Positions 7,311 through 13,852 of a stretch of 18,711 nucleotides of DNA are shown in pieces. The stretch lies in assembly GCA_003551805.1 (NCBI GenBank), contig PUNR01000322.1, positions 1-18,711 of the forward strand, read 5' to 3'. The position numbers were made by a program, and so were the translations under genes. The number at the start of each line of letters is the position of its first letter. Position 1 is the stretch's first letter. Source of the stretch: Loktanella sp. (GTDB lineage Bacteria > Pseudomonadota > Alphaproteobacteria > Rhodobacterales > Rhodobacteraceae). The notes below the pieces were generated by a model. It was not told the origin of the DNA. It searched no databases and was given only the letters and a program-made list of their open reading frames with translations.

Positions 7311-8024
7311 TCAAGCGGCCGGATCAAAGTCGTGCAGGCGCAGGCGTGGATGTTTGAACAGGCCGACATCTTCAAAGCTATGCAGATGCGGAAACAGGGC
7401 CAGATATTGGTCAAGCAGATCACCATGCAGGCCAAGGCTAAAGGGTGTGCCGGGATGCAGGCTTTCGACGCCGATACCATTGACGAGCAGGGTTTCGTGG
7501 CTGGCAAAGCCTATCTGGTACAAATCCACCGCCACTGCCGGGCGCAATCCTACAAAGTGGTGCCCATCAACAAAATCGCTTGCCGGAACATAGGCCGCGC
7601 GCCGTCCCGCCAGCGCACTGACGCCACGGGTGCATTTGCAAAGCCGTGCCGCCGGACCCAGCACCAGATCGCGGAACGGACGCCCTGCACCCAAAGAATC
7701 TTTCAACACGCGCGTCAGTGACAATGTCGCGCAGCTATGAGGCAGCACGGTGATTGCACCGCGCCAAAGCACGGGTACGCAGGCGCCGCCTTCCAGTCTG
7801 ACAAGGTCGCCCGGTAACAGGTCCTCGACTGCCACCTTGCCTGTCGGGGTCTGCAGCATTGTCCCGCGTCCCAAGGCGGCAAAAGCATCTTCGAATGCGG
7901 GAATTGCAGGTGCCAAGATCGTCGCTTCTGCCAAATCACCGCGGGGGCAAAGATAACTGATCGCGTAGCGGCGGTGTTCAAGTTTCGTTTTGGTGGCTGG
8001 CACGCGAAAGTTGCTGGCTGTCAT
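7311..8024 (-). CDS. Hint-domain (hedgehog/intein-like) protein
   Basis: This 237-aa protein has a Hint fold of the type common in Rhodobacteraceae. The core begins around residue 52 with GRGTMLQTPTGKVAVEDLLPGDLV, followed by VLWRGAITV and the later FVDGHHFVGLRPAVAVDLYQI and VNGIGVESLHPG. Splicing or cleaving Hint domains begin with a nucleophilic Cys before the GT; here the aligned position appears to be Ala (AALGRGT), and no terminal His-Asn is seen, so autoprocessing looks unlikely. There is no signal peptide. Its function is unknown; relatives are often attached to secreted or surface proteins. The upstream gap (8025-8205) contains a perfect CtrA box. The ATG at 8024 has GGGAACC some 12 nt upstream as a weak ribosome binding site. 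Confidence 0.82.
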   Translation of the reverse strand: MTASNFRVPATKTKLEHRRYAISYLCPRGDLAEATILAPAIPAFEDAFAALGRGTMLQTPTGKVAVEDLLPGDLVRLEGGACVPVLWRGAITVLPHSCATLSLTRVLKDSLGAGRPFRDLVLGPAARLCKCTRGVSALAGRRAAYVPASDFVDGHHFVGLRPAVAVDLYQIGFASHETLLVNGIGVESLHPGTPFSLGLHGDLLDQYLALFPHLHSFEDVGLFKHPRLRLHDFDPAA

Positions 8025-8128
8025 TTAACATGGTTCCCGTTAACACTCGCAGGTTGCAGGGCTAAACAGGCGTGAGTTTGTTCAAGAAAAGGTATCGTGC
8101 GACAGGCACTCTATTTTGATCGACGTGG

Positions 8129-8144
8129 TTAACGCTATGTTAAC
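8129..8144. promoter_or_regulatory. CtrA-type binding site upstream of the Hint gene
   Basis: TTAACGCTATGTTAAC is an exact TTAA-N7-TTAAC match to the CtrA full-site consensus, and reads equally well on the other strand (TTAA-N7-TTAAC). It lies 105 bp upstream of the Hint start codon, in the 181-bp gap after pgeF. A further GTTAAC half-site lies at 8039-8044, close to the start. CtrA is the master response regulator of flagellar, gene-transfer-agent and c-di-GMP genes in many Rhodobacteraceae. Because pgeF ends at 8206 on the same strand, only the Hint gene is a sensible target. Confidence 0.65.
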
Positions 8145-8205
8145 AAGGGCAGGTGCTATCGTCTGAACAGGTTGCTGCCGTATTTCTGCCGCAAAGTTGT
8201 CGCTA

Positions 8206-8961
8206 TTACAGCCGAATTGCCGCAATTAGCCGACCATAGTCGGCTTCCTGTAAGTGCACGCTGCGCCGGTAGCTGTAAAAGCGTGCAGGATCGGCATAGG
8301 TGCAATGATGTGTCCAATGGGCTTGCGCGATGCCGCACCTGTGCAGGCGGATCAGCCCGAAACCCGGCAGATCGAATTGGAACCGTCCGTTCTGGCCGGT
8401 CACAAAGAAACGGTCATAGGTCGGGTCAACATCCAGAAACCGGTCGCGGAAATCTGCGCCCACCTCGTAATTGCGCTGGCTGATCGACGGGCCGATGACG
8501 GCGGCGATATTCTGGCGCGTTGCGCCAAGCTTTTCCATCGCCTGCACAGTGCGTTCCAGCACGCCTGTCAGCGCACCTTTCCAGCCGGCATGCGCCGCAC
8601 CGATCACGCCCGCAGTGGCATCGCAAAACAAAACCGGCTGACAATCGGCTGTCAGAACGGACAGGGCGATTCCTTTGGTATTCGTGACCAGCGCATCGGC
8701 CTTTTGTTCGATCAGGCCGGGATGATCGACGGTGACGACATCGGCGGAATGGATTTGATGCACGCCAATCAGGTGGTCCACCGCAAGATCAAGCGCACCT
8801 GCCACGCGTTCACGGTTGATTGCCACGATATCAAGCTGGTCAGAACTGCCAAAGCCGCAGTTCAGCCCGGCAAAAACGCCCGAAGACGCACCGCCTTTGC
8901 GGGTGAAGAACCCGTGGCGCACTGTGCCCAATGCGGGGTCGGTGATGATGTCTAGCGTCAT
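8206..8961 (-). CDS. pgeF: Peptidoglycan editing factor PgeF (YfiH / multicopper laccase-domain family)
   Basis: This 251-aa cytosolic protein belongs to the YfiH/DUF152 family. In E. coli, PgeF removes wrongly incorporated serine-containing muropeptide precursors, and other members act as purine nucleoside phosphorylases or polyphenol oxidases. The zinc/catalytic signature is visible as HQIHSADV with His71, LTADCQPVLF with Cys107, and HAGWKGAL with His124. The length is normal. The start ATG (8961) overlaps the stop of the upstream methyltransferase gene as ATGA, so it is probably translated by coupling. It is the last gene of the lgt–methyltransferase–pgeF unit. The laccase label in databases is less likely to describe its cell role. 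Confidence 0.93.
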   Translation of the reverse strand: MTLDIITDPALGTVRHGFFTRKGGASSGVFAGLNCGFGSSDQLDIVAINRERVAGALDLAVDHLIGVHQIHSADVVTVDHPGLIEQKADALVTNTKGIALSVLTADCQPVLFCDATAGVIGAAHAGWKGALTGVLERTVQAMEKLGATRQNIAAVIGPSISQRNYEVGADFRDRFLDVDPTYDRFFVTGQNGRFQFDLPGFGLIRLHRCGIAQAHWTHHCTYADPARFYSYRRSVHLQEADYGRLIAAIRL

Positions 8962-10016
8962 GATTCCAGTCCGGGTGGTGGCATGGCTGTCGCAGGATAA
9001 AGCGCCATCACTTTAAACAGGTCACCCATTTCCGTCGGATGGGTCAAGCGCCTATGTGCAGCAACGTGGCTGGCAAGCGCGTCACCTTCCAGCCGGGTTG
9101 CGAGTTTTTGCGCGCGCGCCGTGATGCCCAGCCGTTCCAGAAACACCCCTTGTGTGGTTAAGCGGCTATAGGCGGCGGGGCTTGCATGGGCGGCAATCGC
9201 GGCAAAATCGACGTGGGCGGTCAGATCGGCGTCGCCCGGTGCGTCCAAGGGATTGACGGGCGCGTGACCTGACAAGGCCTGCAATGTATCGCCCAAAGAT
9301 TGCCAATCGCCGTAATCAACAATCAGCGCAGCACCGCCATGGGCGCAAATGCGTTGCGTCATCGCGCCAACGATTCCCGCCAGGGCAGGGCAATATTCCA
9401 CCAGATCGCCATCCTTGGTGTCTGCCAGCCGATGCGCCAGCTGCGCCAGCGGTGCTGCATCGGACAGACCGAACGCCAATTGACCGTCTTGTGCACCTAC
9501 CACGCGTTCGCGCCAGCCCTGACCTGCGCGCATGAGTTGCCGGATCGGCAACGCGTCGAAAAATTCATTCGCGACCAGCAGCAAGGGTGCGTCAGGCAGG
9601 CTGTCGATATGGTCGTGCCAGATGGCGTGCGGCACGGCCTCGGCCTGCAATTTGCGCAAAGCGGGCGAGGTTTCGACGAAATACACCTTTGCTGCGGCGT
9701 GAAAGCCGGGCACGCTGGCTGTGGCACGCAGAATATCGGCCATCAGCGTGCCGCGACCGGGGCCAAGCTCTGCCAATGTGACGGGGGCGGGCGCGCCTTG
9801 GTCCAGCCATGTCTGCGCCAGCGCAAGGCCGATCAGTTCACCGAACATCTGGCTGATCTCGGGGGCGGTGGTGAAATCACCGGCGGCACCGAACGGATCA
9901 CGGGTTGCGTAATAGCCGTATTGGGGATGCATCAGCGCGTCACCCATAAAGCTGGCGATGCTGAATGGCCCGCTGTGCGCGATCTGTGCCAGCATCAGGT
10001 CTTTCAGCGCGGTCAT
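8958..10016 (-). CDS. SAM-dependent methyltransferase, MidA/NDUFAF7 family
   Basis: This 352-aa class I methyltransferase belongs to the family whose mitochondrial member NDUFAF7/MidA methylates an arginine of complex I subunit NDUFS2. A role in NADH dehydrogenase assembly is therefore likely but inferred. The hallmark block GDFTTAPEISQMFGE spans residues 46-60, preceded by MHPQYGYYATRDPFG. The SAM-binding motif I is ELGPGRGT at 83-90, and VANEFFDALPIRQL follows the fourth strand. No signal or membrane segment is present. Its start codon overlaps the lgt stop and its own stop overlaps the pgeF start, both as ATGA. The order lgt–this gene–pgeF is a recurrent Rhodobacteraceae arrangement. Confidence 0.92.
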   Translation of the reverse strand: MTALKDLMLAQIAHSGPFSIASFMGDALMHPQYGYYATRDPFGAAGDFTTAPEISQMFGELIGLALAQTWLDQGAPAPVTLAELGPGRGTLMADILRATASVPGFHAAAKVYFVETSPALRKLQAEAVPHAIWHDHIDSLPDAPLLLVANEFFDALPIRQLMRAGQGWRERVVGAQDGQLAFGLSDAAPLAQLAHRLADTKDGDLVEYCPALAGIVGAMTQRICAHGGAALIVDYGDWQSLGDTLQALSGHAPVNPLDAPGDADLTAHVDFAAIAAHASPAAYSRLTTQGVFLERLGITARAQKLATRLEGDALASHVAAHRRLTHPTEMGDLFKVMALYPATAMPPPGLES

Positions 10017-10891
10017 CTGCGGCGGGCGGTCGCCACCACGACCAGTCCTGCAGCGATCATCGGCAGCGTCAGCAACTGGCCCATAGTCAGCCCGTAATTT
10101 CCGAATTGTAGCGCCCAGCCAAGTTCATTGCCGATGCTGACAAATTGCGCATCAGGCTGGCGGAAAAATTCCACGACAAATCGGGCGATCCCGTATCCTG
10201 CGAAAAAGATACCCGACAACAGCCAAGGCCGCTTTAGCCCGCCGAAACGGAACGCCAGCAGCAGCAGTAAGCCGCCAAGAACCAGACCTTCCAGACCTGC
10301 CTCGTAAAGCTGGGAAGGGTGGCGCACACAGGGTTCGGTCAATGTGGCGCAGGATTGTGCGGCAGCACCGGGAAAGACCACGCCCCAAGGCACGTCTGTC
10401 GGACGGCCCCACAGTTCCGCATTGATGAAATTGGCGATCCGCACCAGCAGGATGGCAGGCGTTGCGGCGACGGCGATGATATCGGCCAGATCGGGCAGTG
10501 GCACCTTGTGGCGGCGACTGAACAGGTAAACGGCCAGAACCACACCTGCAAAACCACCATGAAAGGACAGCCCGCCTTCCCAGATCTTGATAATGTCGAC
10601 AGGGTTCGCCAGAAACGCGCCCGGCTGGTAAAACAGCACATACCCCAGCCGCCCGCCGCCAATGACGCCCAACACAATATAGGTCAGCAGATCTTCGAGC
10701 CTTGCAGGGGCCATCGGGGGGCCGTTGCGCCACAGATGCGGCCGACGCAATGCGGCTTTGACGATCATCCAGCCAAGGGCGATGCCGACGATATACCCCA
10801 TCGCATACCAGCGCAGTGCCAGCGAAAAGCCGAACAGTTCAATCGAGAAAATCTCGGGCGAGATATTGGGAAAGGGGATGGCTGCTAACAT
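10013..10891 (-). CDS. lgt: Prolipoprotein diacylglyceryl transferase (Lgt)
   Basis: Lgt moves a diacylglyceryl group from phosphatidylglycerol to the lipobox cysteine of prolipoproteins at the inner membrane, the first step of lipoprotein maturation. The protein is 292 aa from the ATG at 10891 and has about seven membrane helices. Family motifs in order are RWYAMGYIVG near 28-37, LSFHGGFAG with HGGFAG at 111-116, the signature RIANFINAELWGRPTD at 151-166, and RHPSQLYEA at 190-198. The signature Gly of the usual GNFxN is Ala here (IANFIN). A TTG at 10927 would add 12 residues unlike the family start, so the ATG was preferred. The ribosome binding site is weak. It leads the three-gene overlapping operon and is divergent from the UbiK-like gene. 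Confidence 0.95.
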   Translation of the reverse strand: MLAAIPFPNISPEIFSIELFGFSLALRWYAMGYIVGIALGWMIVKAALRRPHLWRNGPPMAPARLEDLLTYIVLGVIGGGRLGYVLFYQPGAFLANPVDIIKIWEGGLSFHGGFAGVVLAVYLFSRRHKVPLPDLADIIAVAATPAILLVRIANFINAELWGRPTDVPWGVVFPGAAAQSCATLTEPCVRHPSQLYEAGLEGLVLGGLLLLLAFRFGGLKRPWLLSGIFFAGYGIARFVVEFFRQPDAQFVSIGNELGWALQFGNYGLTMGQLLTLPMIAAGLVVVATARRR

Positions 10892-10941
10892 GGCGCCAGT
10901 CGTGATGCGATGGTGCGGTGATGTCAAGCGGGCCTGCCTGC

Positions 10942-10972
10942 TTGTCTGTCAGCGCGGTTGGCCCCATATAGT
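10942..10972 (+). promoter_or_regulatory. Possible promoter of the UbiK-like gene
   Basis: A TTGTCT at 10942-10947 and a TATAGT at 10967-10972 are separated by 19 bp, somewhat long for a sigma-70 promoter. The -10-like hexamer lies 23 bp before the ATG at 10996, allowing a short leader that contains the GGAGAT ribosome binding site. The call rests on pattern matching alone. Confidence 0.3.
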
Positions 10973-10995
10973 TACGAACACCTTTGGAGATAGCC

Positions 10996-11241
10996 ATGCA
11001 GAACAAAAACAAGATCTTTGACGATCTGAGCCAGTTGATGACCAATGCCATGGGCGTCGCCCAAGGGGCGCGTGACGAAGCGCAGACAGCGATGAAATCC
11101 ATGATGGACCGCTGGCTGGCTGATCGCGATTTTGTGACCCGCGAAGAATTCGACGCCGTGCGCGCCATGGCCCAGAAAGCCCGCGAAGAAAACGAAGCCT
11201 TGTCAGCGCGTATTGCTGCATTGGAAGCCGCAAAGAAATAG
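10996..11241 (+). CDS. Accessory factor UbiK family protein (BMFP / YqiC)
   Basis: This 81-aa protein has an amphipathic N-terminal helix (KIFDDLSQLMTNAMGVAQGAR) and a C-terminal coiled coil rich in Ala, Glu and Arg (REENEALSARIAALEA). That is the plan of the BMFP/YqiC/UbiK family. In gammaproteobacteria UbiK partners UbiJ as an accessory factor for ubiquinone biosynthesis, and Brucella BMFP has membrane-fusing activity in vitro. Which applies in alphaproteobacteria is uncertain. The ATG at 10996 follows GGAGAT by a good distance, while the in-frame TTG at 10984 is less attractive. It stands alone, divergent from lgt, with about 230 bp of apparent noncoding sequence after it. Confidence 0.85.
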   Translation: MQNKNKIFDDLSQLMTNAMGVAQGARDEAQTAMKSMMDRWLADRDFVTREEFDAVRAMAQKAREENEALSARIAALEAAKK

Positions 11242-11471
11242 GCGTTTCACGGTCCGGCCTTTGGCCAAGACGCCGGATACCGCGAGTTGTTGCAAATGTG
11301 CCAATTCATACCAAATATGGTCGTTTGGGTCGAAGTTTATACTTAAGTATAGGTGCAAACCGTCCTATTCTTGGTGTTACCCCGTCTTTGCCATGATTCA
11401 TCCTTTATTGGCACGCATACGGAATGCGAGACGTGTAAGAGTTAGGCCACAATGTGGCAGAGGTTATGAGT
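11242..11471. other. AT-richer noncoding stretch with palindromes
   Basis: No convincing gene was found in this part of the 453-bp gap. It holds TCCGGC/GCCGGA arms (11253-11258 and 11272-11277) just after the UbiK-like stop that could form a weak terminator stem. It also holds an ACCA-AATA-TGGT dyad (11310-11321), the perfect 14-bp palindrome TATACTTAAGTATA (11338-11351), and the short dyad GCCACA-A-TGTGGC (11446-11458). The base composition is visibly more AT-rich than the flanking genes, as expected for a regulatory or RNA-coding segment. Confidence 0.5.
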
Positions 11472-11591
11472 ATGTTGGATTTGATTTTGATCACATTGCT
11501 GATCTGCGCCGTCTTGGGCGGTTCGCGGGCTGGGAAACAGTCTGCGAACCATTCCAAAACCGAAAACACAGGTTTGTCCGCAACATTTTGA
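11472..11591 (+). CDS. Possible 39-aa membrane peptide
   Basis: A short frame starting MLDLILITLLICAVLGG has a single hydrophobic helix of about 16 residues, followed by a basic and polar tail ending SATF. AGAGG at 11459-11463 is 8 nt ahead of the ATG at 11472, a good ribosome binding site; an in-frame ATG at 11466 would be too close to it. The frame has no relative that I recognise. The Cys in LLIC is not a proper lipobox because Ile precedes it. A dyad at 11446-11458 abuts the ribosome binding site. It may be a real small protein or a chance frame in a regulatory region. Confidence 0.4.
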   Translation: MLDLILITLLICAVLGGSRAGKQSANHSKTENTGLSATF

Positions 11592-11640
11592 TCCGCTGTC
11601 TTAACGACCGGACAAATGTGGCTTGACCCCATGCAGCAAG

Positions 11641-11663
11641 CTGCCTAGCCCTTGTCTAGGCAG
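11641..11663. promoter_or_regulatory. Perfect 8-bp inverted repeat upstream of the small membrane protein gene
   Basis: CTGCCTAG (11641-11648) and CTAGGCAG (11656-11663) are exact reverse complements with a 7-nt spacer. The element ends 31 nt before the start codon at 11695. It could be a regulator site or a 5'-UTR hairpin. No T-run follows, so a terminator for the upstream peptide is less likely. Confidence 0.4.
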
Positions 11664-11694
11664 AGGATATATCTTTGCTCAAGGGGTGCGGGGA

Positions 11695-11964
11695 ATGCTG
11701 GACTACTGCGCCCACATCAGTGCTTCGCTGGCTGGGCTTATTTTATTCACGTTGGGCGTTCTGGGGCTTTCCGGAATGCCTTTTGCTGTCAGCCCCGCTG
11801 TGACGGTATTGTTGCAGCCGCTTGGCTGGGAAAGCTTCTACGACACTGCCTATTATATCGCCTTTGTGCTGTTAGGCTTTTGGCTGGTGCTGTGCGTTTA
11901 TGTCCGGATCGCCGGTTTGCTGGCGCTGGCGCTCGTCTTTTTTAAAATCATGGTTGTTTACTGA
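11695..11964 (+). CDS. Small integral membrane protein, unknown function
   Basis: This 89-aa hydrophobic protein has three predicted membrane helices, roughly ISASLAGLILFTLGVLGLSG, AYYIAFVLLGFWLVLCVYV and AGLLALALVFFKIMVVY. They are linked by a short loop containing LLQPLGWESFYDTAYY. I do not recognise the family. The ATG at 11695 has AAGGGG eight bases upstream; the frame is open further upstream to 11623 but that part is not hydrophobic and lacks a good start. The gene is transcribed towards the convergent M42 peptidase gene and is followed directly by two hairpins. No function can be inferred from its neighbours. Confidence 0.65.
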   Translation: MLDYCAHISASLAGLILFTLGVLGLSGMPFAVSPAVTVLLQPLGWESFYDTAYYIAFVLLGFWLVLCVYVRIAGLLALALVFFKIMVVY

Positions 11965-12004
11965 CCGCGCGCAATGCGGTCGGGCAGGCCATAGATGCCT
12001 GCCC
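11963..12004. terminator. Tandem hairpins between convergent genes
   Basis: Two perfect stems lie back to back: GACCGC (11963-11968) with GCGGTC (11976-11981), then GGGCAGGC (11982-11989) with GCCTGCCC (11997-12004). Each has a 7-nt loop. They fill the 48-bp gap between the stops of the small membrane protein gene and the M42 peptidase gene, and the first stem begins inside the former's TGA. Neither side has a long T-tract, so termination may be inefficient or partly Rho-dependent. Confidence 0.6.
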
Positions 12005-12012
12005 TTGCCGAT

Positions 12013-13044
12013 TTAAAACTCTGACAGATACGCCACCAGAATATCCAGCGCTGCCTGAAGATCGGCTTTGTCCACCATTTCAGTCACGGTATGGATATAA
12101 CGCGTGCCCACCACGATCCCGACAGCGCGTGCGCCTGCGGCGGCTTGCTGCGCGGCTGCACCGTCCTGACCGCCTGCGGCCAGCATCGTGCGTTGATAGG
12201 GGATCTTTTTCTTGATCGCGATTGCCTCGATCTCGGACACCAGCGCTTTGTCGGCGATGAAAGACCCGTCGCGCACATGCAGGCCGAAACCCGCACCCTG
12301 CGTTGTGGTCACGTCTTTTTCGGGGATGCCGGGCGTGTCGCAGGCCAGCGTGACATCAATGCCCAGCCCGATATCGGGCTTGATCGCATAAGCGGCGGTG
12401 CGCGCGCCGCGCAAACCGACCTCTTCCTGACAGGTAAAGGCGACGTGAATTTCCGCGCCACGGCCTTTCTTGCCCAAAGCGCGGATCGCTTCGATTCCCA
12501 GCCAGCAGGCGATGCGGTTATCCAGCGCTTTGGATACGACCTTGTCGCCCATTTCGGTAAAGGGTTCGTCCATCACGACGAAATCGCCGATCTTCACCTT
12601 GTCACATGCCGCCTTGCCCATACCAAGGTCGACGAAGAATTCAGTCACCTCGGGCACTTTTTTGCGATCTTCAGGCGATGAAATGTGGATCGGCTTGCCG
12701 CCGGGGTTCATCACGCCCTTGAAATCGCCCTGATCGGTGCAAACAAGCACACGGCGCGAAAACAGGTTGCGCGGATCAAAACCACCGACTGGTTGCAGGT
12801 AAAGGTACCCGTCCTTGGTGATATGGCTGACCAGAAATCCGATCTCATCCATATGGCACAGCAGCATGATACGCGGCGCGCCTTTTTTCTTGGCATCCCT
12901 GCGACACAAGAGCGACCCCATCGGGTCCGTCGTGACCTCGTCGAACATGCCCTTGATTTCGGATGTAATCAGGTCGCGGACGCGGTGTTCGTTGCCGGGC
13001 ACACCCGGCATTTCGCAAAGACGTTTCAGCAGATCGGTGTTCAT
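12013..13044 (-). CDS. M42 family metallopeptidase (aminopeptidase)
   Basis: This 343-aa cytosolic metalloprotease belongs to the M42 family, whose members form tetrahedral dodecamers that trim peptides from the N terminus; some were once called endoglucanases. All expected metal and catalytic residues are visible: His64 in LLCHMDEIGF, Asp175 in ALDNRIAC, Glu207-Glu208 in CQEEVGLRGA, Asp230 in GLGIDVTLA, and His318 in RYIHTVTEM. The start at 13044 has an excellent AAAGGAG ribosome binding site 6 nt upstream, so the 31 extra upstream codons of the open frame were dropped. It appears monocistronic, convergent with the small membrane protein gene and divergent from the YbjN-like gene across a 230-bp gap. 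Its peptide preference cannot be told from sequence. Confidence 0.93.
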   Translation of the reverse strand: MNTDLLKRLCEMPGVPGNEHRVRDLITSEIKGMFDEVTTDPMGSLLCRRDAKKKGAPRIMLLCHMDEIGFLVSHITKDGYLYLQPVGGFDPRNLFSRRVLVCTDQGDFKGVMNPGGKPIHISSPEDRKKVPEVTEFFVDLGMGKAACDKVKIGDFVVMDEPFTEMGDKVVSKALDNRIACWLGIEAIRALGKKGRGAEIHVAFTCQEEVGLRGARTAAYAIKPDIGLGIDVTLACDTPGIPEKDVTTTQGAGFGLHVRDGSFIADKALVSEIEAIAIKKKIPYQRTMLAAGGQDGAAAQQAAAGARAVGIVVGTRYIHTVTEMVDKADLQAALDILVAYLSEF

Positions 13045-13274
13045 GGAATGCTCCTTTGTTGGGCTCAATCTGTGCCGTGGGTCAGGCATTGGCAATCGCG
13101 GGGCATGAATTTTTTGTAAATGCAGGGTTATCCCCAAGAAATTGCTTTACAGGTGCTGCGTCGTGACCCACGATATATAGTAGGGGTAAATCAGCAACTA
13201 CACCGCCCCTAGAGCAGGCAGCTAGCGCTTGGGGCCATTATGGACCTCCGCGCCAACACAGTGAGGCCAAGCAT

Positions 13275-13778
13275 ATGGCATTGTCCGAACATTACCTTGA
13301 CGCCGATGACGTGCATCCGATCGACCTAGTCGAACACATCGCCGAACACCATGATTGGGAATTTGACCGCATCCATGACGACCAGATCGCCATGGCGGTC
13401 GAAGGGCAGTGGCGCACCTATTCGATCACACTGGCGTGGTCGGCCTATGACGAAACCCTGCGCCTGATCTGCACATTCGAGATGGAACCCCCGGCAGAAC
13501 GCAAACCCGCCCTGTTCGAGGCGCTGAATGCGATCAATGACCGGCTTTGGGCGGGGTCTTTGACGTGGTGGGATGATCAGAACCTGATGGTCTACCGTTA
13601 CGGTCTGATTCTGTCGGGCGAACAGATGGCAGGGCCTGACCAGATCGACACGATGATCAGCGCAGCGGTCAATGCCTGCGAACAATATTACCCCGCGATC
13701 CAGCTTGTCACATGGGCTGAACGCAGTCCGAAAGATGCGCTGCAGATCGCCATCGCAGGGGCCTACGGGCGGGCCTGA
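13275..13778 (+). CDS. YbjN domain-containing protein
   Basis: This 167-aa soluble acidic protein has the YbjN fold, related to type III secretion chaperones. It has an N-terminal DDVHPIDLVEHIAEHHDWEFDRI helix, a beta core WRTYSITLAWSAYDETLRLICTFEM, then LWAGSLTWWDDQNLMVYRYGLIL, and a C-terminal helical region. E. coli YbjN influences stress tolerance and motility, but the molecular role is not known. The ATG at 13275 is preceded by GTGAGG. It lies 74 bp upstream of proC in the same direction, an order that I recall from other Rhodobacteraceae. The 230-bp region before it should hold its promoter; a TATAGT-like element at 13176-13181 has no matching -35. Confidence 0.82.
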   Translation: MALSEHYLDADDVHPIDLVEHIAEHHDWEFDRIHDDQIAMAVEGQWRTYSITLAWSAYDETLRLICTFEMEPPAERKPALFEALNAINDRLWAGSLTWWDDQNLMVYRYGLILSGEQMAGPDQIDTMISAAVNACEQYYPAIQLVTWAERSPKDALQIAIAGAYGRA

Positions 13779-13852
13779 AAATTTCGTCGGAATGGCTTTT
13801 AAGTCGTTCTGGCGTGGCGTAACCTTTTGGAAATACGCAGAAGGGGTGCCTG

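Noticed and set aside
11481..11494. An FNR-like TTGAT-N4-ATCAC.
   Set aside because: It has one mismatch to the consensus and lies inside the putative small peptide frame rather than upstream of a promoter.
13126..13136. A DnaA-box-like TTATCCCCA in the M42/YbjN gap.
   Set aside because: It differs from TTATCCACA and is single, with no cluster and no AT-rich unwinding region, so an origin is not supported.
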